This document shows positions 13,419 through 20,238 of a DNA stretch of 21,371 bases, piece by piece. Position 1 is the stretch's first letter. Each line of letters opens with the position of its first letter. The stretch is from CAZBWE01 sp964440735. Lineage in GTDB: Bacteria > Planctomycetota > Phycisphaerae > Sedimentisphaerales > Anaerobacaceae. The stretch covers positions 1 to 21,371 of the forward strand of contig CAYTTK010000029.1 of assembly GCA_964440735.1 (NCBI GenBank). Direction: 5' to 3'. A model generated the notes under the pieces. That model had not been told where the DNA came from and made no database searches. It worked only from the letters and a program-made list of their open reading frames with translations. The translations under genes and the position numbers were made by a program.

Positions 13419-15020
13419 TTATTTCTTACTTTTTGATGACAATAATTTACATAGAGATTTATCAATAATATCACCCCTTGAGGAAACTAGCTTTGTCCAA
13501 GGTTCCATTTCATCTCTTGATAGAATGCCTGAAGAATATAAAATAGCTCTTTTGTCCCAAGGACCTAATACATCGATACCATCTTTATAGTCTTTAACCC
13601 AAACCCTATCTTTTCTTCTCCTTGCCAAAAGAGCTTTGTCTCTGATTTGAGAGATTTTTTCATAATTAATCGGCAAGTCAACAGCGTCGAAATGTTTGTT
13701 ATGTAATAGGTGTGAAATCCACATGTTTATAAAAGGAAGACGCATTATGGAGCTATCCAGAATGATCTCAAAATACTTTTTATGATGTTCTATCGATTTG
13801 GCACTCAGTACCTTGTTTAAGTAAATTATGACTTCTCTGATAACCGGAATTAAAAATTCAAAATTCTTTAAGACAATTGGCACAATGCTTCTTATTCTGT
13901 ACCTTGTGGCATTTCTCAAAATACGCCTCAATAGCGGAACGTCTAATTTGTTTGATTCAACAGATTTATTTAGAATTTCCTTGTATGCTTTTGAAAGGAT
14001 TTTAAACTGTTCGTTTTCTGCAACTTCGTTGTAAATGCGTTCATATTCTTCTTCTAAATCTTCTTCGTCATATGATCCATAAAGAGAAATATCGATATCC
14101 AATTCTTCAAATTTTTCTTTCGCCAACTCTTCTGTTTTTCTCAATATCACAATTTCTTCTTCTTTTTCTTCGTCCTTAAAGTGATACTTTAAAAACCTTT
14201 TAACGGTTCTTATCCTAGACTTTTCTCCTGAAAAAACAAGCCTATGGATACTATGCAAGTACTTCGTCAATTCATGAAAAACAAAGACCGCGTCTTCTTT
14301 TTTCTTAAAAAAAATGATTATGTCATCTACCCACCTAGTAAAGTCACGAGTATAACTTATGATTTTTTTATCTATGTCAGACATTATTGCTTCAGCTAAA
14401 ACAATACTTGCGGCTGGGCCAATAGGGATACCACGAGAAGTCTTTGTGTTTAATTTTAGGAGAAATTCATGTAAAATTTTTGCTTGTTCATCAAACTCTC
14501 CGCCACCTGCTTCTGAAATGATATTTTGAATACGATGAGTATATATTTGATTGTAAAAGTCTGTTATATCACAACTAATTACATATCCATCTTTGTATTT
14601 TTTTGAGAGCTTTTTTATTCGTCTCTTGTAATTCTTCCAACCGTTTTTGTCTCTATCGAAGAAGGAACCATTAACATCAGGCTTTATTCTGTATGAACAT
14701 GCAATATTTTCTGAGGCAGGAATACGATAGTCTTCAATTATTTGGTGCAACTCGTAAACAAGTGCTGTGTAAATTAATGAATCTATAGGGTCGAGTTTTT
14801 GGACAATACGGTAAGTTCCGTTTGCTTTAGGGGCGAGGCTGATGACAGGTGATTTAGGAGTATACTCTAGCAACTCTAAAGAGAGTATGTAATCTTTAAC
14901 GGAAGGCCAATTGCAAGCAATTGCTTCAAACTCAAATGATTTTGGATAGAAGTCGCTGTCATAGTATCTGGTTAAGTGCTTCAAGGCCCACTCAAGAGCA
15001 TTTTCTTTGACAGTTGCCAT
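13419..15020 (-). CDS. Abi/DRT-like ('unknown group') reverse transcriptase, putative antiphage protein
   Basis: RNA-directed DNA polymerase domain in the first 300 residues: RIVQKLDPIDSLIYTAL in the fingers, ISCDITDFYNQIYTHRI with the first catalytic Asp (about 151), RGIPIGPAASIVLAEA (about 196), and the active-site box RWVDDIIIF (Asp 232 and 233). The box is W-V-D-D instead of the usual Y-x-D-D. The remaining 230 residues are charged and helical, as in the C-terminal repeat domains of abortive-infection reverse transcriptases such as AbiA and AbiK. No maturase, retron or DGR signature is present. Base composition is clearly more AT-rich than that of neighbours, which suggests transfer. The ATG at 15020 is chosen, but TTG at 15026 has AAGGA at ideal 6-nt spacing. 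A strong promoter and structured leader precede it. Antiphage function is inferred. Confidence 0.88.
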   Translation of the reverse strand: MATVKENALEWALKHLTRYYDSDFYPKSFEFEAIACNWPSVKDYILSLELLEYTPKSPVISLAPKANGTYRIVQKLDPIDSLIYTALVYELHQIIEDYRIPASENIACSYRIKPDVNGSFFDRDKNGWKNYKRRIKKLSKKYKDGYVISCDITDFYNQIYTHRIQNIISEAGGGEFDEQAKILHEFLLKLNTKTSRGIPIGPAASIVLAEAIMSDIDKKIISYTRDFTRWVDDIIIFFKKKEDAVFVFHELTKYLHSIHRLVFSGEKSRIRTVKRFLKYHFKDEEKEEEIVILRKTEELAKEKFEELDIDISLYGSYDEEDLEEEYERIYNEVAENEQFKILSKAYKEILNKSVESNKLDVPLLRRILRNATRYRIRSIVPIVLKNFEFLIPVIREVIIYLNKVLSAKSIEHHKKYFEIILDSSIMRLPFINMWISHLLHNKHFDAVDLPINYEKISQIRDKALLARRRKDRVWVKDYKDGIDVLGPWDKRAILYSSGILSRDEMEPWTKLVSSRGDIIDKSLCKLLSSKSKK

Positions 15021-15052
15021 GACCAATCTAAATCCTTGTTCTTAGTGTATGC

Positions 15053-15165
15053 CTAACATAATAATAACTGTGGCAGTCCTAGGAACCCCTTACGGGGAAC
15101 TGTACACCACATACTAATAGTCCCACCTGCGTCTTGTAAATCGGACTACGGCGGATAAATGTTAG
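15053..15165 (-). ncRNA. Candidate structured RNA upstream of the reverse transcriptase
   Basis: On the minus strand CTAACAT (15165-15159) pairs perfectly with ATGTTAG (15059-15053), closing a three-way junction of 113 nt. Inside are hairpin A, TAGTCC/GGACTA (15148-15143 with 15123-15118), and hairpin B, nested pairs TGTGG/CCACA, CAGT/ACTG and CCCC/GGGG around a GTAA tetraloop (15111-15069). It lies in the leader between the predicted promoter and the reverse transcriptase start. Some defence reverse transcriptases (DRT2, DRT9) use an RNA encoded next to them; this may be such an RNA or a regulatory leader. Structure found by eye only. Confidence 0.5.
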
Positions 15166-15174
15166 TTAATTTTG

Positions 15175-15196
15175 TTGGGCTACAAGCCCACCCTAC
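15175..15196 (-). repeat. Short REP-like palindrome in the reverse transcriptase leader
   Basis: TGGGCT-TGT-AGCCCA (15190-15176 on the minus strand), preceded by TGTAGGG, resembles dispersed palindromes of many bacterial genomes. It would lie within the leader RNA, upstream of the three-way junction. Confidence 0.45.
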
Positions 15197-15227
15197 ATTC
15201 TAATTCAGGGCGGAATCCGTGAGGTTT

Positions 15228-15256
15228 AGATTAGCATGGGTGGGTCTGTTTGTCAA
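15228..15256 (-). promoter_or_regulatory. Near-consensus sigma-70 promoter for the reverse transcriptase and its leader
   Basis: On the minus strand a perfect TTGACA -35 (15256-15251) is 17 nt from a TAATCT -10 (15233-15228) with an extended TGC just before it. It is the strongest promoter match in the window. Transcription would start near 15221, giving a leader of about 200 nt before the ATG at 15020. Confidence 0.75.
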
Positions 15257-15273
15257 CAACTTAATCAATAGAC

Positions 15274-15615
15274 TTAGTCAAAGTACTCGTCTTTCGGGTC
15301 GAATGCGGGAACGGAGACATTAATAATTCGCATCCTGCCCACGGCCCGATGACGGCAGCCGGGCTTGATAAGAACCGCAGTCAACGGCCTCACCGGCACG
15401 CGTTCGTCGTCAAGCTCCAGAAAACCATCGCCCTCAAGGACAAGGTAAATCTCGGTGAGCTTTTTATGGTAATGCACACGGGCATCTTCAGTAATATCAA
15501 CTATGTGCAGCGTTGCCACGGGATTATCCGGGCTGACAAAGGCCCGCCGGGTAAAGCCGCAGGGGCACCTTGCCGCATCAATCTCGTCAATCTGTGCTAT
15601 CATATAATTTGCCAT
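15274..15615 (-). CDS. Small cupin-domain protein
   Basis: Single-domain cupin of 113 residues. Motif 1 gives His48, His50 and Glu55 (HYHKKLTEIYLVLEG) and motif 2 gives His89 (LIKPGCRHR), a normal metal-binding set. Such proteins range from sugar isomerases and dioxygenases to ligand sensors, so the substrate is unknown. GGAG lies 6 nt before the ATG at 15615; a longer reading would run into the divergent promoter of the phosphofructokinase gene. Its stop lies just upstream of the reverse transcriptase promoter. It may be tied to the divergent carbohydrate operon 153 bp away. Confidence 0.85.
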   Translation of the reverse strand: MANYMIAQIDEIDAARCPCGFTRRAFVSPDNPVATLHIVDITEDARVHYHKKLTEIYLVLEGDGFLELDDERVPVRPLTAVLIKPGCRHRAVGRMRIINVSVPAFDPKDEYFD

Positions 15616-15671
15616 ATTCTGCTCCAAAAACAGCCTTAACCGCAGGGTTTTGAATACAAAAGGAAAATTTA

Positions 15672-15700
15672 TTGAAATCGCAGCCGGCCTTTTGTATATT
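15672..15700 (+). promoter_or_regulatory. Predicted promoter of the phosphofructokinase operon
   Basis: TTGAAA (15672-15677) and TATATT (15695-15700) are 17 nt apart in the divergent gap between the cupin gene and the phosphofructokinase gene. Transcription would start near 15707, about 60 nt before the ATG. Confidence 0.65.
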
Positions 15701-15768
15701 CTGCCGAAGTGTAGTGATTTCGTCAATCCCGAGAGGTCGGGGTAAATATTATAAAAGGAGAAATTGTG

Positions 15769-17034
15769 ATGGGTTCTCAACCAAATGCTATCGTGGCCCA
15801 GTCCGGCGGGCCTACCGCGGTAATCAATTCAAGTGCCTGCGGTGTAATCCAGGAAGCAATGAAATCGGGCAAAATTGGCTGTGTAATAGGAGCAACCAAC
15901 GGCATATTGGGCGTTCTTAAAGAAGAGCTATTCGATATCTCTGCTGAAAAACCGGATACCATTGAAGCACTAAAGCAAACACCCGCAGCAGCTATCGGTT
16001 CGTGCAGATACAAACTAAAATCGCTCGAAGACTCCAAAGCAGATTTCGACAGAATCCTCGATGTCTTCAAGGCCCATAACATTCATTACTTTTTCTATGC
16101 AGGCGGTAACGACTCGATGGATACTGCAGACAAAGTTAATAAGCTCGCCGCCGATGCCGGCTATGAGCTGGTTTGTATGGGCATACCGAAGACGGTTGAT
16201 AACGATTTGGCCTTTACCGACCACTGCCCGGGGTATCCGAGCGTGGCAAAATACGTTGCTACCTGTGCAATGGAAGCTGGTCGAGATACAGAAGCACTTT
16301 ATACCACAGACACCTGCACGATTCTTGAGGTGATGGGAAGAAATGCCGGCTGGATAGCAGCGGCAACAGGCCTGGCACATCGCTGCGAAGAGGACGCACC
16401 GCATCTTGTATATATACCTGAAGCAGCTTTTTCTTTCGATAAACTCGTCAACGATGTAAACGAGGTGCTAAAAAAATACAGCAGGGTATTTATCGTTGCA
16501 GGCGAAGGACTCAAGGATGACAAGGGCCAGTATATCACCGCCGATTCAGGGACTTTCGCCAAAGATAGTTTCGGCCATGTTCAGCTTGGCGGCGTAGCTG
16601 AGATGCTAAAGGCCGTAATTGAAAGCCAAGTAAAGATAAAAGCCCGCTTCAACAAGCTCGGCACAAATCAGCGTAGCGCTATGCATTTTGCGTCGCTCAC
16701 CGATGTTAATGAGGCATATATGTGCGGGCAGATGGCTGTAAAGTCCGCTTTAGAAGGCGTGAACGGCAAAATGGTTACGCTGGTCCGCGAAGAAGGGCCA
16801 AAATATAAATGCACAACAGGTCTGGCAGAGTTAAGAGATGTGGCCAACGGCGAAAAGAAAGTGCCAAAAGAATTTATCAATGACAAAGGCAATCACATCA
16901 CCGATGCAATGCGCGATTATGTAAGGCCCTTGGTTCAGGGTGAAGTGCCAGTCACAATTGACAAAGACGGCCTGCCTGTATTTATGAGATTCGAACGCAA
17001 ACCATTGGAAAAGAAACTGCCAAAATATATGTAG
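15769..17034 (+). CDS. pfp: Pyrophosphate-dependent 6-phosphofructokinase
   Basis: Transfers phosphate between pyrophosphate and fructose 6-phosphate, reversibly, in glycolysis or gluconeogenesis. The 421-residue product has the phosphate-binding start AQSGGPTAVIN, the diagnostic GGNDS (112-116), where ATP enzymes have Gly in place of Asp115, then PKTVDND (140-146) with the lysine typical of pyrophosphate enzymes, the catalytic aspartate in TVDND, and MGRNAGWIAA. This predicts pyrophosphate rather than ATP as donor. AAAGGAG lies 8 nt before the ATG at 15769; a GTG codon directly ahead is also in frame. It is the first gene of the rightward operon, followed by a dehydrogenase after 67 nt. Confidence 0.93.
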   Translation: MGSQPNAIVAQSGGPTAVINSSACGVIQEAMKSGKIGCVIGATNGILGVLKEELFDISAEKPDTIEALKQTPAAAIGSCRYKLKSLEDSKADFDRILDVFKAHNIHYFFYAGGNDSMDTADKVNKLAADAGYELVCMGIPKTVDNDLAFTDHCPGYPSVAKYVATCAMEAGRDTEALYTTDTCTILEVMGRNAGWIAAATGLAHRCEEDAPHLVYIPEAAFSFDKLVNDVNEVLKKYSRVFIVAGEGLKDDKGQYITADSGTFAKDSFGHVQLGGVAEMLKAVIESQVKIKARFNKLGTNQRSAMHFASLTDVNEAYMCGQMAVKSALEGVNGKMVTLVREEGPKYKCTTGLAELRDVANGEKKVPKEFINDKGNHITDAMRDYVRPLVQGEVPVTIDKDGLPVFMRFERKPLEKKLPKYM

Positions 17035-17040
17035 CGGATG

Positions 17041-17075
17041 AGTAAATGAGTGGATGCGTGAATAAGTAAATGAGT
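17041..17075 (+). repeat. Short direct repeat between phosphofructokinase and dehydrogenase genes
   Basis: AGTAAATGAGT occurs at 17041-17051 and again at 17065-17075, 24 bp apart, within a stretch built of near-copies of GAGTRAATGAG. It lies in the leader of the dehydrogenase gene, ahead of its AAAGGA. Confidence 0.6.
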
Positions 17076-17101
17076 TTACGCTTCCACGAGAAAGGATAAC
17101 G

Positions 17102-17920
17102 ATGGAAGAGCTATTCGATATTAAAGGTAAGGTTATTGTTATTACCGGTGCCGGCGGTGTCCTTTGCGGCACGATGGCCAAGGCGCTCGCCGCTGTCGGA
17201 GCAAAGATAGCCGTTTGGGACATTATCGAAGAGGCAGCAGAAAAAATTGCAGATGAAATCAAATCCAGCGGCGGCCAGGCATTGGCCGTTAAATGCAATG
17301 TGCTGGACAAGAAAAGTCTCGAGACAGCCCGCGACAAAACCATTGCCGAGCTTGGCGAAATCGATGTTTTGATTAACGGAGCCGGCGGCAATAAAAAAGA
17401 GGCCACCACCTCTGTAGATTTATCGTTCTTCGATATGCCGGCTGATGCGGTGCGGTTCGTATTCGATTTGAATTTTCTCGGCACATTTCTTACGACACAG
17501 GTCGTAGTTAAGGATATGGCCAATAAAGGCAAAGGCATAATACTAAATATATCGAGTATGAACGCATTTCGTCCACTGACGAAAATCCCTGCTTACTCAG
17601 CCGCCAAAGCAGCCGTTAGCAACTTTACACAATGGCTGGCGGTGCATCTATGCCAGAACTATTCCAAGGACATTCGCGTCAATGCTATTGCACCGGGCTT
17701 TTTCCTGACCGAACAGAACCGGTTCATGTTAACCGATGAAAAGACCGGCAAGCTAACCGACCGCGGTAAGCAGATTATAGACCATACTCCGATGGGAAGA
17801 TTCGGCGAAGCCGAGGAGCTAATCGGGACGGTTATATGGCTATTAAGCGATGCAGCGAAATTCGTGACCGGCATCGTCGTCCCCGTTGACGGCGGATTCT
17901 CGGCCTTTAGCGGAGTTTAA
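17102..17920 (+). CDS. Short-chain dehydrogenase, UxuB/D-mannonate oxidoreductase-like
   Basis: NAD(P)-dependent reductase of the classical SDR family (272 aa): cofactor motif TGAGGVLCG (15-23), NGAGG, the ISS serine (NISSMNA), catalytic Y-x-x-x-K (AYSAAKAAV), and PVDGGFSAFSGV at the C-terminus. The stretch PGFFLTEQNRFMLTDE...DHTPMGRFGE is typical of the SDR subgroup annotated as D-mannonate oxidoreductase/fructuronate reductase, so a sugar acid such as D-mannonate is a likely substrate. AAGGA lies 6 nt before the ATG. The HAD gene follows after 40 nt in the same operon. Confidence 0.87.
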   Translation: MEELFDIKGKVIVITGAGGVLCGTMAKALAAVGAKIAVWDIIEEAAEKIADEIKSSGGQALAVKCNVLDKKSLETARDKTIAELGEIDVLINGAGGNKKEATTSVDLSFFDMPADAVRFVFDLNFLGTFLTTQVVVKDMANKGKGIILNISSMNAFRPLTKIPAYSAAKAAVSNFTQWLAVHLCQNYSKDIRVNAIAPGFFLTEQNRFMLTDEKTGKLTDRGKQIIDHTPMGRFGEAEELIGTVIWLLSDAAKFVTGIVVPVDGGFSAFSGV

Positions 17921-17960
17921 GAGATTCATTTGTAAAATAATGATTTTACAGGAGAGCAAA

Positions 17961-18869
17961 ATGACAGTTGACCCGGCAAAACCATTAAAAGATTTCAAAC
18001 CAAAAAAGAAATTCTTCGTTGGCATCGATTCGGACGGCTGTGCATTCGATACGATGGGAATCAAGCAGCGTGAATGTTTCTGTCCCTGGCTGATTGCATT
18101 CTTCAGCCTGCAGCCGGTAGCCCAGGCGGCACGCGAATGCAAGGAATTTGCAGATTTGTTTTCCAAAACGCGAGGTTTTAACCGGCATAAAACAGCCAAG
18201 CGTATCATCGCAGAGCTGCTGCCGTCCCATCCGATGGTCAAGGCCAGAAAATTTAAGGTTCCACAATACCCCCACTATTTTGCCTGGGTCGATGACCCCA
18301 ACAGTTTGTTAAGCAACGATGGTCTTAAGCAGGCCATAGAAAAGGCTTCAGACCCGCAAGCAAAAGCCGAACTGGAACATGCACTCGCCTGGAGTGAGCG
18401 AGTAAACTGGGCTATAGGAGAAACCGTCAAGGGCATGCCGCCTTTTCCTTATGTGCGGGAAAGCTTAGAGAAGATTCAACCTTTAGCCGACGTTATCGTG
18501 GTCTCAGCCACACCCAATGAGGCGCTGCGACGGGAGTGGGAAGAACACGATATCGCTAAATACGTAGAAGTTATAGCCGGACAGGAAATGGGTAAAAAGG
18601 CCCAGCACTTAGAACTTGCCACAAAGGGCAGGTATGAAAAGAATCACGTCCTGATGATTGGCGACGCACCGGGGGATATGAAGGCCGCCAGAGCAAACGA
18701 TGCTTTGTTCTATCCGGTTAATCCGGGAAGCGAAACTGAATCCTGGAAGAGATTTCACGATGAGGCGTTTGATAGATTCGTAAAAGGCCAATATGCCGGT
18801 GAATATGAGAAGAAGCTAATACAGGAATTTGACGCCTGTCTGCCCGAAAAACCACCCTGGCAAAAATAG
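17961..18869 (+). CDS. HAD-family hydrolase
   Basis: Probable phosphatase of the haloacid dehalogenase superfamily (302 aa). Motif I is FVGIDSDG with Asp23 as likely nucleophile and Asp25 as general acid; motif II is VVVSATP; motif IV is MIGDAPGDMKAA. A helical cap of about 150 residues lies between motifs I and II. The substrate is not evident; a phosphorylated sugar or sugar acid is suggested by the operon. GGAG lies 7 nt before the ATG at 17961. An upstream in-frame start at 17886 would overlap the dehydrogenase gene and is unlikely. Confidence 0.88.
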   Translation: MTVDPAKPLKDFKPKKKFFVGIDSDGCAFDTMGIKQRECFCPWLIAFFSLQPVAQAARECKEFADLFSKTRGFNRHKTAKRIIAELLPSHPMVKARKFKVPQYPHYFAWVDDPNSLLSNDGLKQAIEKASDPQAKAELEHALAWSERVNWAIGETVKGMPPFPYVRESLEKIQPLADVIVVSATPNEALRREWEEHDIAKYVEVIAGQEMGKKAQHLELATKGRYEKNHVLMIGDAPGDMKAARANDALFYPVNPGSETESWKRFHDEAFDRFVKGQYAGEYEKKLIQEFDACLPEKPPWQK

Positions 18870-18921
18870 AAGTTCGTTTTTTTGCGCAGGACGAAATACT
18901 CAATACGCACGACGAGTTATA

Positions 18922-20199
18922 ATGATAATTGAGCGACAAGATAAAGACGGTTTCATTGATAATAAGGAAGCTGGTAAAGCAATAGGTGAGTTCTTTGCGA
19001 AAAATGACTATACCGGCAAACGGCTTCTATTGATAATCCCCGACAATACCCGTTCAGGGCCGATAGGTGACATATTCAAAAGCATTTACGATTGTATAGG
19101 CCAAAAGGCAAAGGCGCTCGATTGCCTTGTTGCGCTCGGGACTCATCAGCCGCTAACAGAGGAGCAAATCTGCACCAGATTATCGATTACGCTCCAGCAG
19201 CGTAAAAACAAATACTCATCAGTAAAACTCTTCAACCACGAATGGGAAAAGCCGCAAACTTTTACTTCTATCGGTAAAATTTCCGCCGACGACATCGAAC
19301 AGATAAGTGGCGGCCTGTTTCGCGAAGAAGTTGACATCGCAATTAACAAGCTGATTTTCCAATACGATGAGTTCTTCATCTTAGGCCCTGTTTTCCCTCA
19401 CGAAGTTGTGGGCTTTTCCGGCGGGCATAAGTATATCTTTCCCGGAATCGCAGGGGACGAAATTATAAACTTCTTTCACTGGCTCGGTGCCGTGATAACA
19501 AATCCGGTTATAAATGGAAATATCTGGACACCGACACGGGAGGTTGTTGAAAAGGCAGCCTCTTTTATAAAAATGCCGCACAAATTATTTGCCATAGTAA
19601 CCGTGGAAAATAAGCTCAAAGGAATATTTATCGGCGACTGCAGGCAGGCGTGGGAAAAAGCGGCTGACTTGTCCAAGGTCACCAATATCGCTTATAAAGA
19701 TAAACCATACAAGACCATTCTCGGCATTGCACCGAAGATGTATGACGACATCTGGACGTCCGGCAAGGTAATGTATAAGCTCGAACCGATAGCAGCAGAC
19801 GGCTGCACGCTGATTATATATGCTCCGCACATCACCGAGATTTCTTATACACACGGCAAATTCATCGATAAAATCGGCTACCACACGCGCGATTATTTCC
19901 TCAAGCGAATGGATAAATTCAGTGATATTCCAAGAGCGGTTATCGCCCACTCAACGCACGTCAAAGGCATCGGCACATATATTAACGGCGTCGAAAAGCC
20001 GAGAATCAACGTAGTTCTCGCCACGGGAATCAGCAGGCAGCGATGCGAAAAAGTAAACTTGAAATATATGAATCCTGATGATATAAATATAGCTGACTAC
20101 GAAAACAAAGAAGACCAAGGGATATTGGTTGTTCACCACGCAGGTGAGACGCTGTACAGATTATCAAATGGACAAATACCAACTATCCCAGACGAATAA
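18922..20199 (+). CDS. LarA-family nickel-pincer-dependent racemase/epimerase
   Basis: LarA enzymes invert the hydroxyl-bearing C2 of 2-hydroxy acids by hydride transfer to a nickel-pincer nucleotide bound to a lysine. The 425-residue product keeps the family residues: DNTRSGP and ALGTHQPLT in the N-terminal domain, NHEW (His106), FPHEVVGFSGGHKYIFPG with His160 and cofactor lysine Lys170, and His186. The spacing His160-Lys170-His186 equals that of His174-Lys184-His200 in lactate racemase. Lactate is not assured as substrate: characterised homologues include malate racemase and a D-gluconate 2-epimerase. Lying between a mannonate-type dehydrogenase and 6-phosphogluconate dehydrogenase, it is more likely to act on a sugar acid. 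The ATG at 18922 is chosen; a longer reading overlaps the HAD gene. Confidence 0.9.
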   Translation: MIIERQDKDGFIDNKEAGKAIGEFFAKNDYTGKRLLLIIPDNTRSGPIGDIFKSIYDCIGQKAKALDCLVALGTHQPLTEEQICTRLSITLQQRKNKYSSVKLFNHEWEKPQTFTSIGKISADDIEQISGGLFREEVDIAINKLIFQYDEFFILGPVFPHEVVGFSGGHKYIFPGIAGDEIINFFHWLGAVITNPVINGNIWTPTREVVEKAASFIKMPHKLFAIVTVENKLKGIFIGDCRQAWEKAADLSKVTNIAYKDKPYKTILGIAPKMYDDIWTSGKVMYKLEPIAADGCTLIIYAPHITEISYTHGKFIDKIGYHTRDYFLKRMDKFSDIPRAVIAHSTHVKGIGTYINGVEKPRINVVLATGISRQRCEKVNLKYMNPDDINIADYENKEDQGILVVHHAGETLYRLSNGQIPTIPDE

Positions 20200-20238
20200 T
20201 CAATAATAAATACTCAATTAGAAAGGAAGCGACACAAA

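Noticed and set aside
13419..15020. Diversity-generating retroelement or retron
   Set aside because: No template/variable repeat pair with adenine changes, no Avd-type accessory gene, and none of the retron motifs (NAxxH, VTG) in the protein.
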